This document shows positions 1 through 7,792 of a stretch of 45,268 nt of DNA, piece after piece. This DNA is from Anaerolineae bacterium (GTDB taxonomy: Bacteria; Chloroflexota; Anaerolineae; Anaerolineales; Anaerolineaceae), in assembly GCA_013177815.1 (NCBI GenBank), contig JABLXM010000025.1, forward strand, positions 1-45,268, read 5' to 3'. The notes under the pieces are model-generated. The model was not told the DNA's origin and searched no databases. It was given only the letters and a program-made list of their open reading frames with translations. A program made the translations under genes and the position numbers. The stretch's first letter is position 1. Each line of letters starts with the position of its first letter.

Positions 1-335
1 GCATCAGCCCTCCCAACTTCGCGAGCGCAGCGAAGCGATCTCCATCCACCACCTTTTGAGGTCGCCTCATCGGACTTTGCCCTCCTCGCGAAGTGAACCT
101 GCCAACTTCGCGCGCATCAGCCCTCCCAACTTCGCGAGCGCAGCGAAGCGATCTCCATCCACCACCTTTCGAGGTCGCCTCGTCGGGCTTGCCCTCCTCG
201 CGAAATGAACCTGCCAACTTCGCGAGCGCAGCGAAGCGATCTCCATCCACCACCTTTCGAGGTCGCCTCATCGGACTTTGCCCTCCTCGCGAAGTGAACC
301 TGCCAACTTCGCGAGCGCAGCGAAGCGATCTCCAT
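1..335. repeat. Degenerate ~89-bp tandem repeat array, truncated by the window edge
   Basis: The core GCGAAGCGATCTCCAT recurs with its CGAAG starting at 31, 144, 232 and 321, so the spacing is 113, 88 and 89 nt. The longer first spacing comes from an extra ~25-nt block (starting GCATCAGCCCTCCCAAC, at 1 and again at 114). Each unit has a short inverted repeat, CTTCGC then GCGAAG, around GAGCGCA, and a CACCTTTCGAGGTCGCCTC segment. The array starts before base 1 and stops 15 nt from the end of the GH13 gene. Short open frames inside it are low-complexity and look spurious. The units are adjacent and imperfect with no unique spacers, so this is not CRISPR. Confidence 0.9.
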
Positions 336-349
336 AGTGTCGTGGGGGC

Positions 350-1708
350 TTAGCTTTCCAGGCGCAGCACCCGCCCCCAGTCCGGCGCGGTATCCGTGAT
401 GCGGCAGCGACCATCCACCATCGGGTAACTGCTGCCCGGGTTCAGCCGATCCACCAGGCTGCCCTGCGCGCCTGGCAGATCGATATCGACCTGCGCCGGT
501 GCGCTGCCGGCGTTGACGACCACCACTGCCATTTCATCACCCCATGTCCGCAGGAACGCCAACTGCTCGCTGGCGACCAGTAGCTCGCGGTAGCCGCCCA
601 GCCGCAAGGCGGGCAGCTCCCGGCGCAGCGCCGCCATCCGCCGGATGGTTTCCGCCAGTTCGGGGTGCGGCAGGCTGCCGGGGCTGCGGATATCGATCGC
701 CGGGCGCAGCTCCTGGTCGCTGTGGGGCGTGCGTTTCCCCTGCCAGCCCCATTCGCTGCCGTAATAGATCGATGGGATGCCGGGCATACTGAACAGCAGC
801 AGGTGCAGCGGGTGCAGGTGCGCCGGCTCACGCAGGCTGGCAGCCACCCGGTCGACGTCGTGGTTGTCGGCGAAGTTGTAGAGCCGCAGGCGCTGGTAGG
901 GCGCGCCCTCGCCGAAATACGTGCGCAGCGTGTGGGCGATTTCGAACAGGTTGTGGTCGTTGAAACTGGAATACAGCCCTTTGTAGGTGATATAGTTGGT
1001 GCACGAATCCAATGTGTCGCTGTTGACCAGGCGGGTGTAATCGCCTTGCACCAACTCACCCATCAGCCACAGGTCGGGTTTCAGGTCGTGGCAGTGCTGC
1101 GCCAGCGCGCTCAGGAACGCTGGTGCCATCACGTCTGCCGCATCCAGCCGCAAACCGTCGATGTCGTAGGTGTTCACCCAATCCTTCACTGCCTCGAAGA
1201 GATGCTGCCGCACGCCCGGGTGGCTGGTGTTCAGTTTGACCAGCGAGTAGTGCCCGTCCCAACTCTGGTAGGTGAACGGGTCGTGGTAGGGGCTTTGGCG
1301 GCTGAAATCCAGGTGGAACCAACCCGCGTAGGGTGAATTTGCCCCGTGCGCCAGCACGTCCCGGAATGCCCAATGCTCGCGGCTGACATGGTTGAAGACC
1401 GCATCCAACACCAGCCGCATCCCGCGCCGGTGCAGTTCGGCGGAGAGCGCCGCCAGCGTTTCACGGCTGCCCAGCCGTCGGTCGACCTGGAAGTAATCCA
1501 GCGTGTCGTAGCCGTGGCTTTTCGATTCGAACAGCGGCCCCAAATAGAGCGCGTTGGCTCCCAGCGATTGGATGTGATCCAGCCAGCCGTAAAGCTGTTC
1601 CAGCCGTGCTGTGACGGGTGCTTCAGCATCGTTGCTGCGCGGCGCGCCGGTCGAACCGAGCGGGTAGATATGGTAGAAGATGGCGCCCTCGCTCCAATGG
1701 TTTTTCAT
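350..1708 (-). CDS. GH13 family alpha-glucanase (alpha-amylase-like)
   Basis: A 452-residue protein with the four conserved regions of the GH13 TIM barrel: DAVFNHV (102-108), GLRLDAADV (185-193, nucleophile D189), the general acid in LMGELVQGD (E218), and FADNHDVDR (279-287, transition-state stabiliser D284). GH13 enzymes act on alpha-1,4/1,6 glucans. This one lacks an N-terminal starch-binding or neopullulanase N domain and has no signal peptide, so a cytoplasmic maltodextrin-degrading role is likely; the exact substrate cannot be read. A small all-beta C domain follows the barrel (~370-452). An AGGAGA ribosome site lies ~12 nt before the ATG. A TetR-type palindrome sits just upstream (1739-1752), and the tetR gene lies immediately upstream on the same strand, suggesting local control. 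Confidence 0.93.
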   Translation of the reverse strand: MKNHWSEGAIFYHIYPLGSTGAPRSNDAEAPVTARLEQLYGWLDHIQSLGANALYLGPLFESKSHGYDTLDYFQVDRRLGSRETLAALSAELHRRGMRLVLDAVFNHVSREHWAFRDVLAHGANSPYAGWFHLDFSRQSPYHDPFTYQSWDGHYSLVKLNTSHPGVRQHLFEAVKDWVNTYDIDGLRLDAADVMAPAFLSALAQHCHDLKPDLWLMGELVQGDYTRLVNSDTLDSCTNYITYKGLYSSFNDHNLFEIAHTLRTYFGEGAPYQRLRLYNFADNHDVDRVAASLREPAHLHPLHLLLFSMPGIPSIYYGSEWGWQGKRTPHSDQELRPAIDIRSPGSLPHPELAETIRRMAALRRELPALRLGGYRELLVASEQLAFLRTWGDEMAVVVVNAGSAPAQVDIDLPGAQGSLVDRLNPGSSYPMVDGRCRITDTAPDWGRVLRLES

Positions 1709-1738
1709 AGCTTCGGTGAGTCTCCTTTGCGTGTGTAC

Positions 1739-1752
1739 ATACCGTTAGGTAT
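1739..1752. promoter_or_regulatory. TetR-type operator upstream of the GH13 gene
   Basis: ATACCGTTAGGTAT has perfect 5-bp inverted half-sites (ATACC/GGTAT) around 4 nt. It lies ~12 nt upstream of the GH13 ribosome site. On the minus strand it reads ATACCTAACGGTAT, sharing ATACCTA-CG with the spacer of the tetR promoter (2395-2423). This suggests that one regulator binds both. Confidence 0.6.
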
Positions 1753-1820
1753 AGATTTGATCCAATTGATCGACCGCAGACAAGGTTGATGCAGCGGTTC
1801 GGCGCGTCATCGCGCGGTCG

Positions 1821-2387
1821 TTATGAGTAGATTCCGTGCTGGAACTGCTTCGCAACCCGCTGCACCAGTGCATCGTCCAGTTCGAGATGACCGTTCAGCC
1901 ACAAGCCGATGCAGGTGTTCAACTGACCGATATAACTGGCGGCGTAGAAGCGCTGCCGCCCGCGCATGTTGCCGTGGTATTGGCTGGCGCGTTCGAACAT
2001 CGCCTCCACCTGGTCGTGGATGCGCTGGTTGCGTTCGGCGACCGCCTGGCGGGCTTCCGAATCGCGCGGTGCAAACACCATGGCGAGCTGCATACGGTAG
2101 TATTGCGGGTGCCGGCGGGCAAAGTCGAAGAACGCCGCTGCCAGCCGTTCCATCGTCAGCGGCAGGTCTTGCGATTGCGCAGCGGCTTGCGTCACGCTGC
2201 TCTCCAACTCATGGGAAAAGCGGTCCAGCACTGCTTCCAACAAGCCCCGTTTGCTGCCAAAATAATGGTAAAGCGTGGGTTTGGTCACATGCGCGGCTTG
2301 GCAGATCTCTTGCACGCCGCTGGCATCGTAGCCGCGGTCGGCGAAGATCGCCATGGCTTGTTCCAGAATGTGGGTGCGGTTATCCAT
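1821..2387 (-). CDS. TetR/AcrR family transcriptional regulator
   Basis: A 188-residue regulator with the typical N-terminal helix-turn-helix: ILEQAMAIFADRGYDASGV, then ICQAAHVTKPTLYHYFGSK (~25-45). The C-terminal ligand domain is all-helical and its ligand cannot be predicted. I chose the start at 2387 (MDNRTH) because an upstream start at 2423 would lie inside the TTGACA promoter and would add a non-family stretch (MTIYLPFSILLF). It is transcribed toward the GH13 gene 113 nt away. Operator-like sequences in its own promoter and before the GH13 gene point to autoregulation plus GH13 control. Confidence 0.92.
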   Translation of the reverse strand: MDNRTHILEQAMAIFADRGYDASGVQEICQAAHVTKPTLYHYFGSKRGLLEAVLDRFSHELESSVTQAAAQSQDLPLTMERLAAAFFDFARRHPQYYRMQLAMVFAPRDSEARQAVAERNQRIHDQVEAMFERASQYHGNMRGRQRFYAASYIGQLNTCIGLWLNGHLELDDALVQRVAKQFQHGIYS

Positions 2388-2394
2388 AAAGAGT

Positions 2395-2423
2395 AGTATA
2401 CTGAACGGTAGGTATATTGTCAA
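2395..2423 (-). promoter_or_regulatory. tetR promoter with embedded operator
   Basis: On the minus strand TTGACA (2423-2418), a 17-nt spacer, then TATACT (2400-2395) form a near-consensus sigma-70 promoter. The spacer contains ATACCTACCG, matching 9 of 10 positions of ATACCTAACG in the GH13 operator, and TATAC/GTATA arms flank it. Repressor binding here would block RNA polymerase. Confidence 0.75.
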
Positions 2424-2433
2424 GGGGACCGCA

Positions 2434-4428
2434 TCAATCTTCCGCCAGCCGGCTCCATTCCTCCATCAGGTCGTCCAATTCTGCCTGCACCTTGACCGTT
2501 TTCTGTCCCAGGTCTTGCGCTTGTGCATAAGATTGTTTCTGGCTGGCGCGTTCCAACTCTTTATAAAGGCGCTGTAGCGCCTGTTCGTGCTCATGAATAC
2601 GCGCTTCCAGTCGTTCCAATGCCTGCGAGCGTTGGCGCGCTTGCTTGCCATCTATTTTCACCAGCACTTTGTTGCGCGGGGGCGCTTTGCCTGCCAACAG
2701 CGATGGTGAGTTGCCTGCCTGCCGTAGCGAGAATTCGCGATAGTTGCCCTGGAACACCGCCAGCCGCCCGTCGCGCAGGTCCCAGATCTGGGTTGCCAGC
2801 CGGTCGATCAGGAAGCGGTCATGTGAAACCAGCAGGATGGTGCCCTTGAATGCCTCCAGCACCTCTTGCAGCGCCTCGCGCGCCGGGATATCCAGGTGGT
2901 TGGTGGGCTCGTCCAACACCAGGAAGTTGGAGCCTTCCAGCGCCAGTATTGCCAATGCCAGGCGCGCCCGCTCGCCGCCGCTGAGTGCGCTCAACGGCTT
3001 GAACACATCCTCGCCGCGGAACAGGTAGGCTGCCAGGTGGCTGCGCGCGGCGCCCTGATCCAGCGATTTGTGCTGCTGTAGTTCTTCCAGGATGTTGCGT
3101 TCGCCGCTCAGGCTGTCGTGCGCCTGGGCAAAGTAGCCGACTTTGAAACTGTTGCCGATCTCCACCTCGCCCGCCAGCGGTTCCAATTGCCCCAGCAAGG
3201 TTTTGATGAAGCTGGTCTTGCCGCTGCCGTTGGGTCCGATCAAAGCTACACACGCCCCCTGCCGCAGTTCCAGGTTCTGCACCTGGAACAGTTCGCTGCC
3301 GGGATAGCCGACCGTCAGCTCCCGCGCCCGCAGCGCGAACGTGCCGCCGCGCGCTTGCGGTTGCAGCCGCGGTTTCATCATCGGCGGGCGCGGGTTGTCC
3401 AGCGTGATGGCGTTCACCTTGCGGATGGCTTCGATCACATCCAGGTGCCGCTCCACATGCAGGTCGAACTCGGACCACTGTTTGCCGCTGCGTAACGCCA
3501 TGATGCCGAAATTCTCCACGATCGCCAGCTCCCGGCTGATTTGCCGCAGTTTGCCCAGCGCGCGGGCATGGGTGCTGTCGCGCACCCAGTTGCGCTGGAT
3601 GAAATCGACCGTTTTCAGCAGACGCGCTTTTTCCTCTTCGTACACCCGCTCGGTATACTCCCAGCGCTCTTGCCGATGCTGCAGGTAGGCGCTGTAGTTG
3701 CCGCTGTAGCTCTCCAGACCGTTGCGATTCATCTCCCACAGCGTGTTGACGGTGTTGTCCAGGAAGTACCGGTCGTGGCTGACGATCAGGAAGGCGCCTT
3801 CCCAGTTCGCCAGCGTGTGCTCCAGCCATTCCACCGCTTCCAGGTCCAGGTGATTGGTGGGTTCGTCCAGCATCAGCAGGTCGGGCTTTTCCAGCAGCAG
3901 CCGCGCCAGCAGCGCGCGCGTCTTTTGCCCGCCGCTCAGGTGATTGACCGGCATCTCCCAGGTCTCTTTGCCCAGCCCCAACCCTTGCAACGTTTGTTGG
4001 ATGCGCTGTTCGTAATCGTAACCGCCGGCGTGCTCGAAGTCGCTTTGCGCCTGACCGTAGCTTTGCAGCAGCGCCTCATCGTAATCACCGGATGCCATCT
4101 TCGCTTCGAGGTCGTGCAGGCGTTTTTGTTGTTTTTGCAGGTGGGCGAAAGCCGTCAACATCTCGGCGTGGACGCTGTTCAGGCGGTCGCCGAAGGCGTC
4201 CACGGCTTCCTGGCGCAGGTAGCCCAGCCGGGTGTTCTTGGCTTTCTGGATGTGCCCGGTGGTGGGCTGGTTGATGCCCGCCAGGATCAGCAGCAGCGAG
4301 GTCTTGCCGATCCCGTTTGGTCCGATCAAGCCCACCTTGCCGTCGCGCGGGATCGACAGGTTCACGCCTTTGAAGACGTCGAACGCGCCGTAGGATAGGC
4401 TGACATTCTTTGCGGTCAGTATGGACAT
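2434..4428 (-). CDS. ABC-F family ATPase (duplicated ATP-binding protein, no membrane domain)
   Basis: A 664-residue protein with two ABC ATPase domains. The first has Walker A GPNGIGKT (36-43), signature LSGGQ (~165) and Walker B LDEPTNHLD (~188); the second has GPNGSGKT (~397-404), LSGGE (~484) and LDEPTNHLD (~510). The interdomain linker (~240-330) is charged and helical, and residues ~600-660 form a C-terminal coiled coil (ALERLEARIHEHEQALQRLY). This is the ABC-F layout of translation factors acting at the ribosome (EttA, Uup and antibiotic-resistance members); no transmembrane segments are present. The coiled-coil tail recalls Uup, but the subfamily is not certain. It ends 10 nt from the tetR -35 box, so some read-through into tetR is possible. 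Confidence 0.95.
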   Translation of the reverse strand: MSILTAKNVSLSYGAFDVFKGVNLSIPRDGKVGLIGPNGIGKTSLLLILAGINQPTTGHIQKAKNTRLGYLRQEAVDAFGDRLNSVHAEMLTAFAHLQKQQKRLHDLEAKMASGDYDEALLQSYGQAQSDFEHAGGYDYEQRIQQTLQGLGLGKETWEMPVNHLSGGQKTRALLARLLLEKPDLLMLDEPTNHLDLEAVEWLEHTLANWEGAFLIVSHDRYFLDNTVNTLWEMNRNGLESYSGNYSAYLQHRQERWEYTERVYEEEKARLLKTVDFIQRNWVRDSTHARALGKLRQISRELAIVENFGIMALRSGKQWSEFDLHVERHLDVIEAIRKVNAITLDNPRPPMMKPRLQPQARGGTFALRARELTVGYPGSELFQVQNLELRQGACVALIGPNGSGKTSFIKTLLGQLEPLAGEVEIGNSFKVGYFAQAHDSLSGERNILEELQQHKSLDQGAARSHLAAYLFRGEDVFKPLSALSGGERARLALAILALEGSNFLVLDEPTNHLDIPAREALQEVLEAFKGTILLVSHDRFLIDRLATQIWDLRDGRLAVFQGNYREFSLRQAGNSPSLLAGKAPPRNKVLVKIDGKQARQRSQALERLEARIHEHEQALQRLYKELERASQKQSYAQAQDLGQKTVKVQAELDDLMEEWSRLAED

Positions 4429-4497
4429 AGCGTCCCAATTATAATCGCGGCGCGCCGCGCCCTGCTTCCCTCAAGCCATCACTTGCGCAAATCCGAC

Positions 4498-4526
4498 TTG
4501 ACAAAATCGAACAAATATTCTATAAT
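4498..4526 (+). promoter_or_regulatory. Perfect consensus sigma-70 promoter
   Basis: TTGACA (4498-4503), exactly 17 nt, then TATAAT (4521-4526). Both hexamers are perfect. The predicted start site is ~4533, about 270 nt before the nearest plus-strand start codon. Confidence 0.85.
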
Positions 4527-4532
4527 GGATGA

Positions 4533-4720
4533 ACGGCGGACTTTCGCTGGCTGTCACAACGGTGTGACCTCGTCCATGCCGTGCACTTTAACATCCCTGT
4601 AGTCCATATCGCCTTGCCTATTCGTTTCATTCGTTCCCTATACCGGCACCCCTGAAACGAATACGCACCCACCCGTCTAGGACTCTCATCACCAGTCGCC
4701 TTGTCCCTTTTCACTTTTTA
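4533..4720 (+). ncRNA. Candidate small RNA or long structured 5' leader
   Basis: Downstream of the perfect promoter there is no open frame with a ribosome site before 4802. The segment holds GTCACA-ACGG-TGTGAC (4553-4568) and an 11-bp perfect stem, TATTCGTTTCA (4619-4629) with TGAAACGAATA (4653-4663). A T-rich stretch (TTTTCACTTTTTA) near 4707-4719 could be the 3' end. I could not match it to SRP RNA, RNase P RNA, tmRNA or a known riboswitch. It may be a stand-alone sRNA (6S-like size) or a leader of the 4802 gene. Confidence 0.35.
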
Positions 4721-4801
4721 CGCCGGTGGGCGCGCATCGCCGGGAAATGTGCCTTTTCTCAGGCGGGATGATATAATCCAATTTCTACGACCGGGAGAAA
4801 G

Positions 4802-5239
4802 ATGCAAGCTAGAAAAAGGTTTCTGTTCCTCTCGCTGGGCTGGTTGTTCGTTGTCATTGCTTCGATTGGCGTGATTCTGCCGATCCTGCCCACCACTCCA
4901 TTCCTGTTGCTGGCGGCGTTCTTCTTCGCGCGCAGTTCAGAGAAGTTCCATCGCTGGCTGCTGGAGAATCGCTGGTTTGGATCCTACATCCGCAACTACT
5001 ACGAGGGGCGCGGCATGCTGATGCGCGATAAACTTATCACCATGAACCTGGAATGGCTGACCATCGGCGCCACCATCCATTTCGCCCGCCTGCCCTTCTG
5101 GCTGGACTTGCTGTTGTTCGCAATCGCCGTTGGCGTCAGCGTTCACATCTTGTGGATTCCTGTTGCCAAGCCGGGCGCGCCGGCGCCCAAACCGGCTGCC
5201 GGATTTTTGTTGAACGGCAGAAACGACCTCGCTGACTGA
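4802..5239 (+). CDS. DUF454 (YbaN-type) small inner-membrane protein
   Basis: A 145-residue protein whose N-terminal half carries the hallmark of the DUF454 family: LGWLFVVIASIGVILPILP, then TTPFLLLAAFFFARSS and FHRWLLENRWFGSYIRNY. Three hydrophobic segments are visible (about 8-28, 32-46 and 95-120), so it is an integral membrane protein. The family has no firmly established biochemical role. The start is supported by GGGAGAAAG before the ATG and a TATAAT at 4772-4777. The MFS gene begins 21 nt after its stop, so the two are probably co-transcribed. Confidence 0.88.
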   Translation: MQARKRFLFLSLGWLFVVIASIGVILPILPTTPFLLLAAFFFARSSEKFHRWLLENRWFGSYIRNYYEGRGMLMRDKLITMNLEWLTIGATIHFARLPFWLDLLLFAIAVGVSVHILWIPVAKPGAPAPKPAAGFLLNGRNDLAD

Positions 5240-5260
5240 CCCGACGCGGAGATCATCCCT

Positions 5261-6907
5261 ATGAACCAGGGCACCACTCCAGCCAAGCCGCGCGGTCTCG
5301 CCGGTTTACGCGCTTTGTATCACGAATACCCGCGCCAGTATTGGATTCTGGTCGGCAGTAGTTTCATCGATCGCTTGGGCGGCGCGCTGCTGTTCCCGTT
5401 TTTCACGCTCTACATCACCCGCAAGTTCGACGTTGGTATGACCCAGGCGGGGGTCATCCTGGGCATTTTCTCGATTTCGGGTTTGTTCAGCAGCCTGTTG
5501 GGCGGCGCGCTGGCGGATCGCCTGGGGCGCAAGGGGCTGATGATCTTCGGTCTGGTGATGAGCGCGTCATCCACGTTGGTGATGGGTTTCATCGACCGCT
5601 ATGAAGTCTTCATGGTCGCTGCCGTCTTCATCGGGCTGCTTTCGGATGTTGGCTCGCCCGCGCAGGCAGCCATGATCGCCGATCTGTTGCCGGAGAAGAA
5701 GCGCGCCCAAGGTTACGGCATTTTTCGCGTGGTCTTCAACCTGGCAGTGGTCATCGGTCCGATGCTGGGCGGCTTTCTGGCGGCACGCTCATATTTGCTG
5801 CTCTTCATCATCGATGCCGTCGCTTCCACCATCACCGCCATCATCTTTGCCCTCACCATCAAAGAGACCATGAAACCAAAAGTCGAGGGCGAGCCGCAGG
5901 AATCGCTGCGGCAGTCGTTTTCGGGCTATTTGCATGTCCTGCGCGATTCTCTCTTCACCTGGTTCCTCGCCGCTACCCTCATCAGCGTTCTGGTCTATAT
6001 GCAGATGAACACCACCCTGGCGGTTTTCCTGCGCGATACCTATCAGGTCAACGAGCAGATGTTCGGTTATATCCTCAGCCTGAACGCTATCATGGTGGTG
6101 CTCTTTCAGTTCCCCATCACCCGTTGGATCGAAAAGTTCCGTCCCATGCTCGTCATGGTGTGGGGCACCCTGTTGTATGCCATTGGCTTTGGTCTGTACG
6201 GTTTCGTCGATACCTACCCATTCTTCCTCTTTGCCATGGTGATCATCACCATCGGCGAGATGCTGGTCAGTCCGGTATCGCAATCCATTGTCTCCACCAT
6301 GGCGCCGGAGGACATGCGTGGGCGTTACATGGCGACCTTTGGGTTTAGCTGGAATTTCCCTTACATCTTTGGCGGCGTTGTCTCCGGCTTGGTGCTCGAT
6401 AACATGGACCCGCGCCTGTTGTGGTATTTCGCCGGCGGTTTGGGGTTGGTCGCCACCCTGATGTTCTACCTGCTGGGACGGCGTATAGATCGGGCGAGGT
6501 TTGATTCCGCAGATGCCCGTTTGGATATTATCGAAAACCTGGAACTCGGTCGCATCACTGCTGAAGAAGCTGCCAGCCAATTCAAGAAGATCAAAGAAAA
6601 CCGCTGGTCCGCGTTGGCTAAGCCGATCGTTAAGGGCGCCGGCAGCGAGGTGCATATCCGTGTCAGCGATCAACCCGCCAATATCACCCGTAAAGAACTG
6701 GTATTGCCGATGGGGTTGGTCTCTACCATCCTGAACACCGATTGTCGCCTTACGGTCGACCTGGAAGCCGGTCTATATGACCATCGCATCCGGCAGATGA
6801 TTACGCAAAGCCTGGGGGGCGCAGATACGGTCAGCCGGGATGAAACCGCCGGCAGCCAGGTGGAAGTCGTGACCCGCGCCATCGAACCCCCATCCGATGA
6901 TGAATGA
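5261..6907 (+). CDS. MFS transporter with a C-terminal cytoplasmic extension
   Basis: A 548-residue protein. Residues ~28-410 form a 12-helix major facilitator core with motif A (GGALADRLGRKG) after helix 2, so it is a proton-linked uniporter, symporter or antiporter of unknown substrate. Residues ~415-548 are an unusual soluble tail. The first part, IIENLELGRITAEEAASQF, resembles the short helical hairpin found in SHOCT-like and YvlB/LiaX N-terminal domains; the rest (~450-548) is mixed and acidic at the end. GGAG lies 9 nt before the ATG. The stop overlaps the start of the next gene, suggesting coupled translation with the B3/B4 protein. Confidence 0.9.
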   Translation: MNQGTTPAKPRGLAGLRALYHEYPRQYWILVGSSFIDRLGGALLFPFFTLYITRKFDVGMTQAGVILGIFSISGLFSSLLGGALADRLGRKGLMIFGLVMSASSTLVMGFIDRYEVFMVAAVFIGLLSDVGSPAQAAMIADLLPEKKRAQGYGIFRVVFNLAVVIGPMLGGFLAARSYLLLFIIDAVASTITAIIFALTIKETMKPKVEGEPQESLRQSFSGYLHVLRDSLFTWFLAATLISVLVYMQMNTTLAVFLRDTYQVNEQMFGYILSLNAIMVVLFQFPITRWIEKFRPMLVMVWGTLLYAIGFGLYGFVDTYPFFLFAMVIITIGEMLVSPVSQSIVSTMAPEDMRGRYMATFGFSWNFPYIFGGVVSGLVLDNMDPRLLWYFAGGLGLVATLMFYLLGRRIDRARFDSADARLDIIENLELGRITAEEAASQFKKIKENRWSALAKPIVKGAGSEVHIRVSDQPANITRKELVLPMGLVSTILNTDCRLTVDLEAGLYDHRIRQMITQSLGGADTVSRDETAGSQVEVVTRAIEPPSDDE

Positions 6908-7598
6908 ACTTGCCGCCATACCCTTTCGCTATCACCCGCAGATCCTGGCGCGCTTTCCGCAAGTTGCTGGCGCTGCCATGTTGGGCAGTGGGCTTGCCAA
7001 CCAGCCTGCGTCATCAGGATTGGCGGCTGCCTATCGCGAAGAACAGCAGCGCGTCCTGACTGCCATTGGCGCCACTCCCCTGAGCGAACTGGAAACCCTT
7101 GCCGGATGGCGGGCGGCTTTTCGCCAATTCGGCGTCGATCCCACCCAGTACCGCAGCGCAGCCGAAGCGTTACTGCGGCGTTTGACCAAGAAGGGCGATA
7201 TCCCTTCCATCAGTGCCGTTGTGGATGCCTGCAACCTCGTCAGCATTCGTTATGCCCTGCCGGTTGCCGCCTTCGACCTGCGCCAGGTGGCGCCGCCCAT
7301 CACCGTGAAGTTCGCCGGTGGCGAGGAAATTTTCCAACTCTTGGGGCAGGAACAGCCCGAGCATCCCCAGCCGGGTGAGGTCATTTTCATCGATGAAAAC
7401 GGGCATGTAGTGGCGCGCCGCTGGTGTTGGCGCCAGAGTCAGGGCTCCGCTGCCAGCCTGGAGTCGCGGCAGGTGCTCTTCACCATCGAGGCGCAGCACC
7501 CCGCTGGTCGTGACCTGGTCGCGCGCGCGATCGCAGACCTGCAGGCGTTGTTGCAGCGCGATTGCGGGGGCGACTACATGCACTGTCTGCTGCCCTGA
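6897..7598 (+). CDS. B3/B4 tRNA-binding-domain protein (PheT editing-domain relative)
   Basis: A 233-residue stand-alone protein resembling the B3/B4 domain of the phenylalanyl-tRNA synthetase beta subunit. Visible family stretches are GWRAAFRQFGVDPTQYRSAAE, LLRRLTKKGDIPSISAVVD, CNLVSIRYALPVAAFDL and PGEVIFIDENGHVVARRW. In PheT this fold edits mischarged tRNA; free-standing copies are widespread, and editing is assumed rather than proven for them. The start (ATG at 6897 or 6900) overlaps the end of the MFS gene (TGA at 6905-6907), so translation is probably coupled. No membrane segment or signal peptide is visible. Confidence 0.88.
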   Translation: MMNELAAIPFRYHPQILARFPQVAGAAMLGSGLANQPASSGLAAAYREEQQRVLTAIGATPLSELETLAGWRAAFRQFGVDPTQYRSAAEALLRRLTKKGDIPSISAVVDACNLVSIRYALPVAAFDLRQVAPPITVKFAGGEEIFQLLGQEQPEHPQPGEVIFIDENGHVVARRWCWRQSQGSAASLESRQVLFTIEAQHPAGRDLVARAIADLQALLQRDCGGDYMHCLLP

Positions 7599-7723
7599 CC
7601 TTCGGCGTGCAGCCCGGCGCGGGAGGCGGACTGTCAGCGTCGGCATTCGCAACCCGCATCCCTGGCATGCGGTATTTGCCTGGTTGGCGCTGCAAGAACG
7701 GGGCAAGATTTTCGGTTTTTTCC

Positions 7724-7752
7724 TTGACAAAATAAACTAAACACCGTATATT
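7724..7752 (+). promoter_or_regulatory. Promoter of the tetR-MBL-reductase operon
   Basis: TTGACA (7724-7729), 17 nt, TATATT (7747-7752). The left arm of the operator inverted repeat lies inside the spacer. Further upstream, CCGCAT (7654-7659) and ATGCGG (7667-7672) could form a weak terminator hairpin for the preceding operon. Confidence 0.8.
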
Positions 7753-7780
7753 ACTTACAATAAATATACATTGTTTAGTT
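7735..7780. promoter_or_regulatory. Inverted-repeat operator flanking the start site
   Basis: AACTAAACA (7735-7743) and TGTTTAGTT (7772-7780) are a perfect 9-bp inverted repeat separated by 28 nt. One arm is between -35 and -10, the other is just before the ribosome site. This fits autorepression by the downstream TetR protein, bound either as two half-sites or as two separate operators. Confidence 0.6.
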
Positions 7781-7792
7781 ATAGGAATGATC

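Larger units (their letters stand above)
4429..4801. other. Gene-free interval with promoter and structured RNA signals
   Basis: This 373-nt interval separates divergent genes. On the minus strand a TATAAT lies 11-16 nt before the ABC-F ATG, implying a very short leader. On the plus strand there is a consensus promoter at 4498-4526, hairpins at 4553-4568 and 4619-4663, and a second TATAAT (4772-4777) close to the DUF454 gene. A GC palindrome (GCGGCGCGCCGC) lies near 4447-4458. A 64-codon minus-strand frame here has no family-like features and is not called. Confidence 0.7.

Noticed and set aside
1-335. CRISPR array
   Set aside because: Units are contiguous, 88-113 nt and imperfect, with no constant short repeat separated by unique spacers, and no cas gene is present.
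4520-4714. 64-residue minus-strand protein
   Set aside because: Basic low-information sequence with no ribosome site, overlapping a perfect plus-strand promoter and RNA stems.
5789-6673. 294-codon antisense frame in the MFS gene
   Set aside because: His/Asp/Gln-rich composition typical of the reverse of hydrophobic codons; the sense frame is a clear MFS protein.
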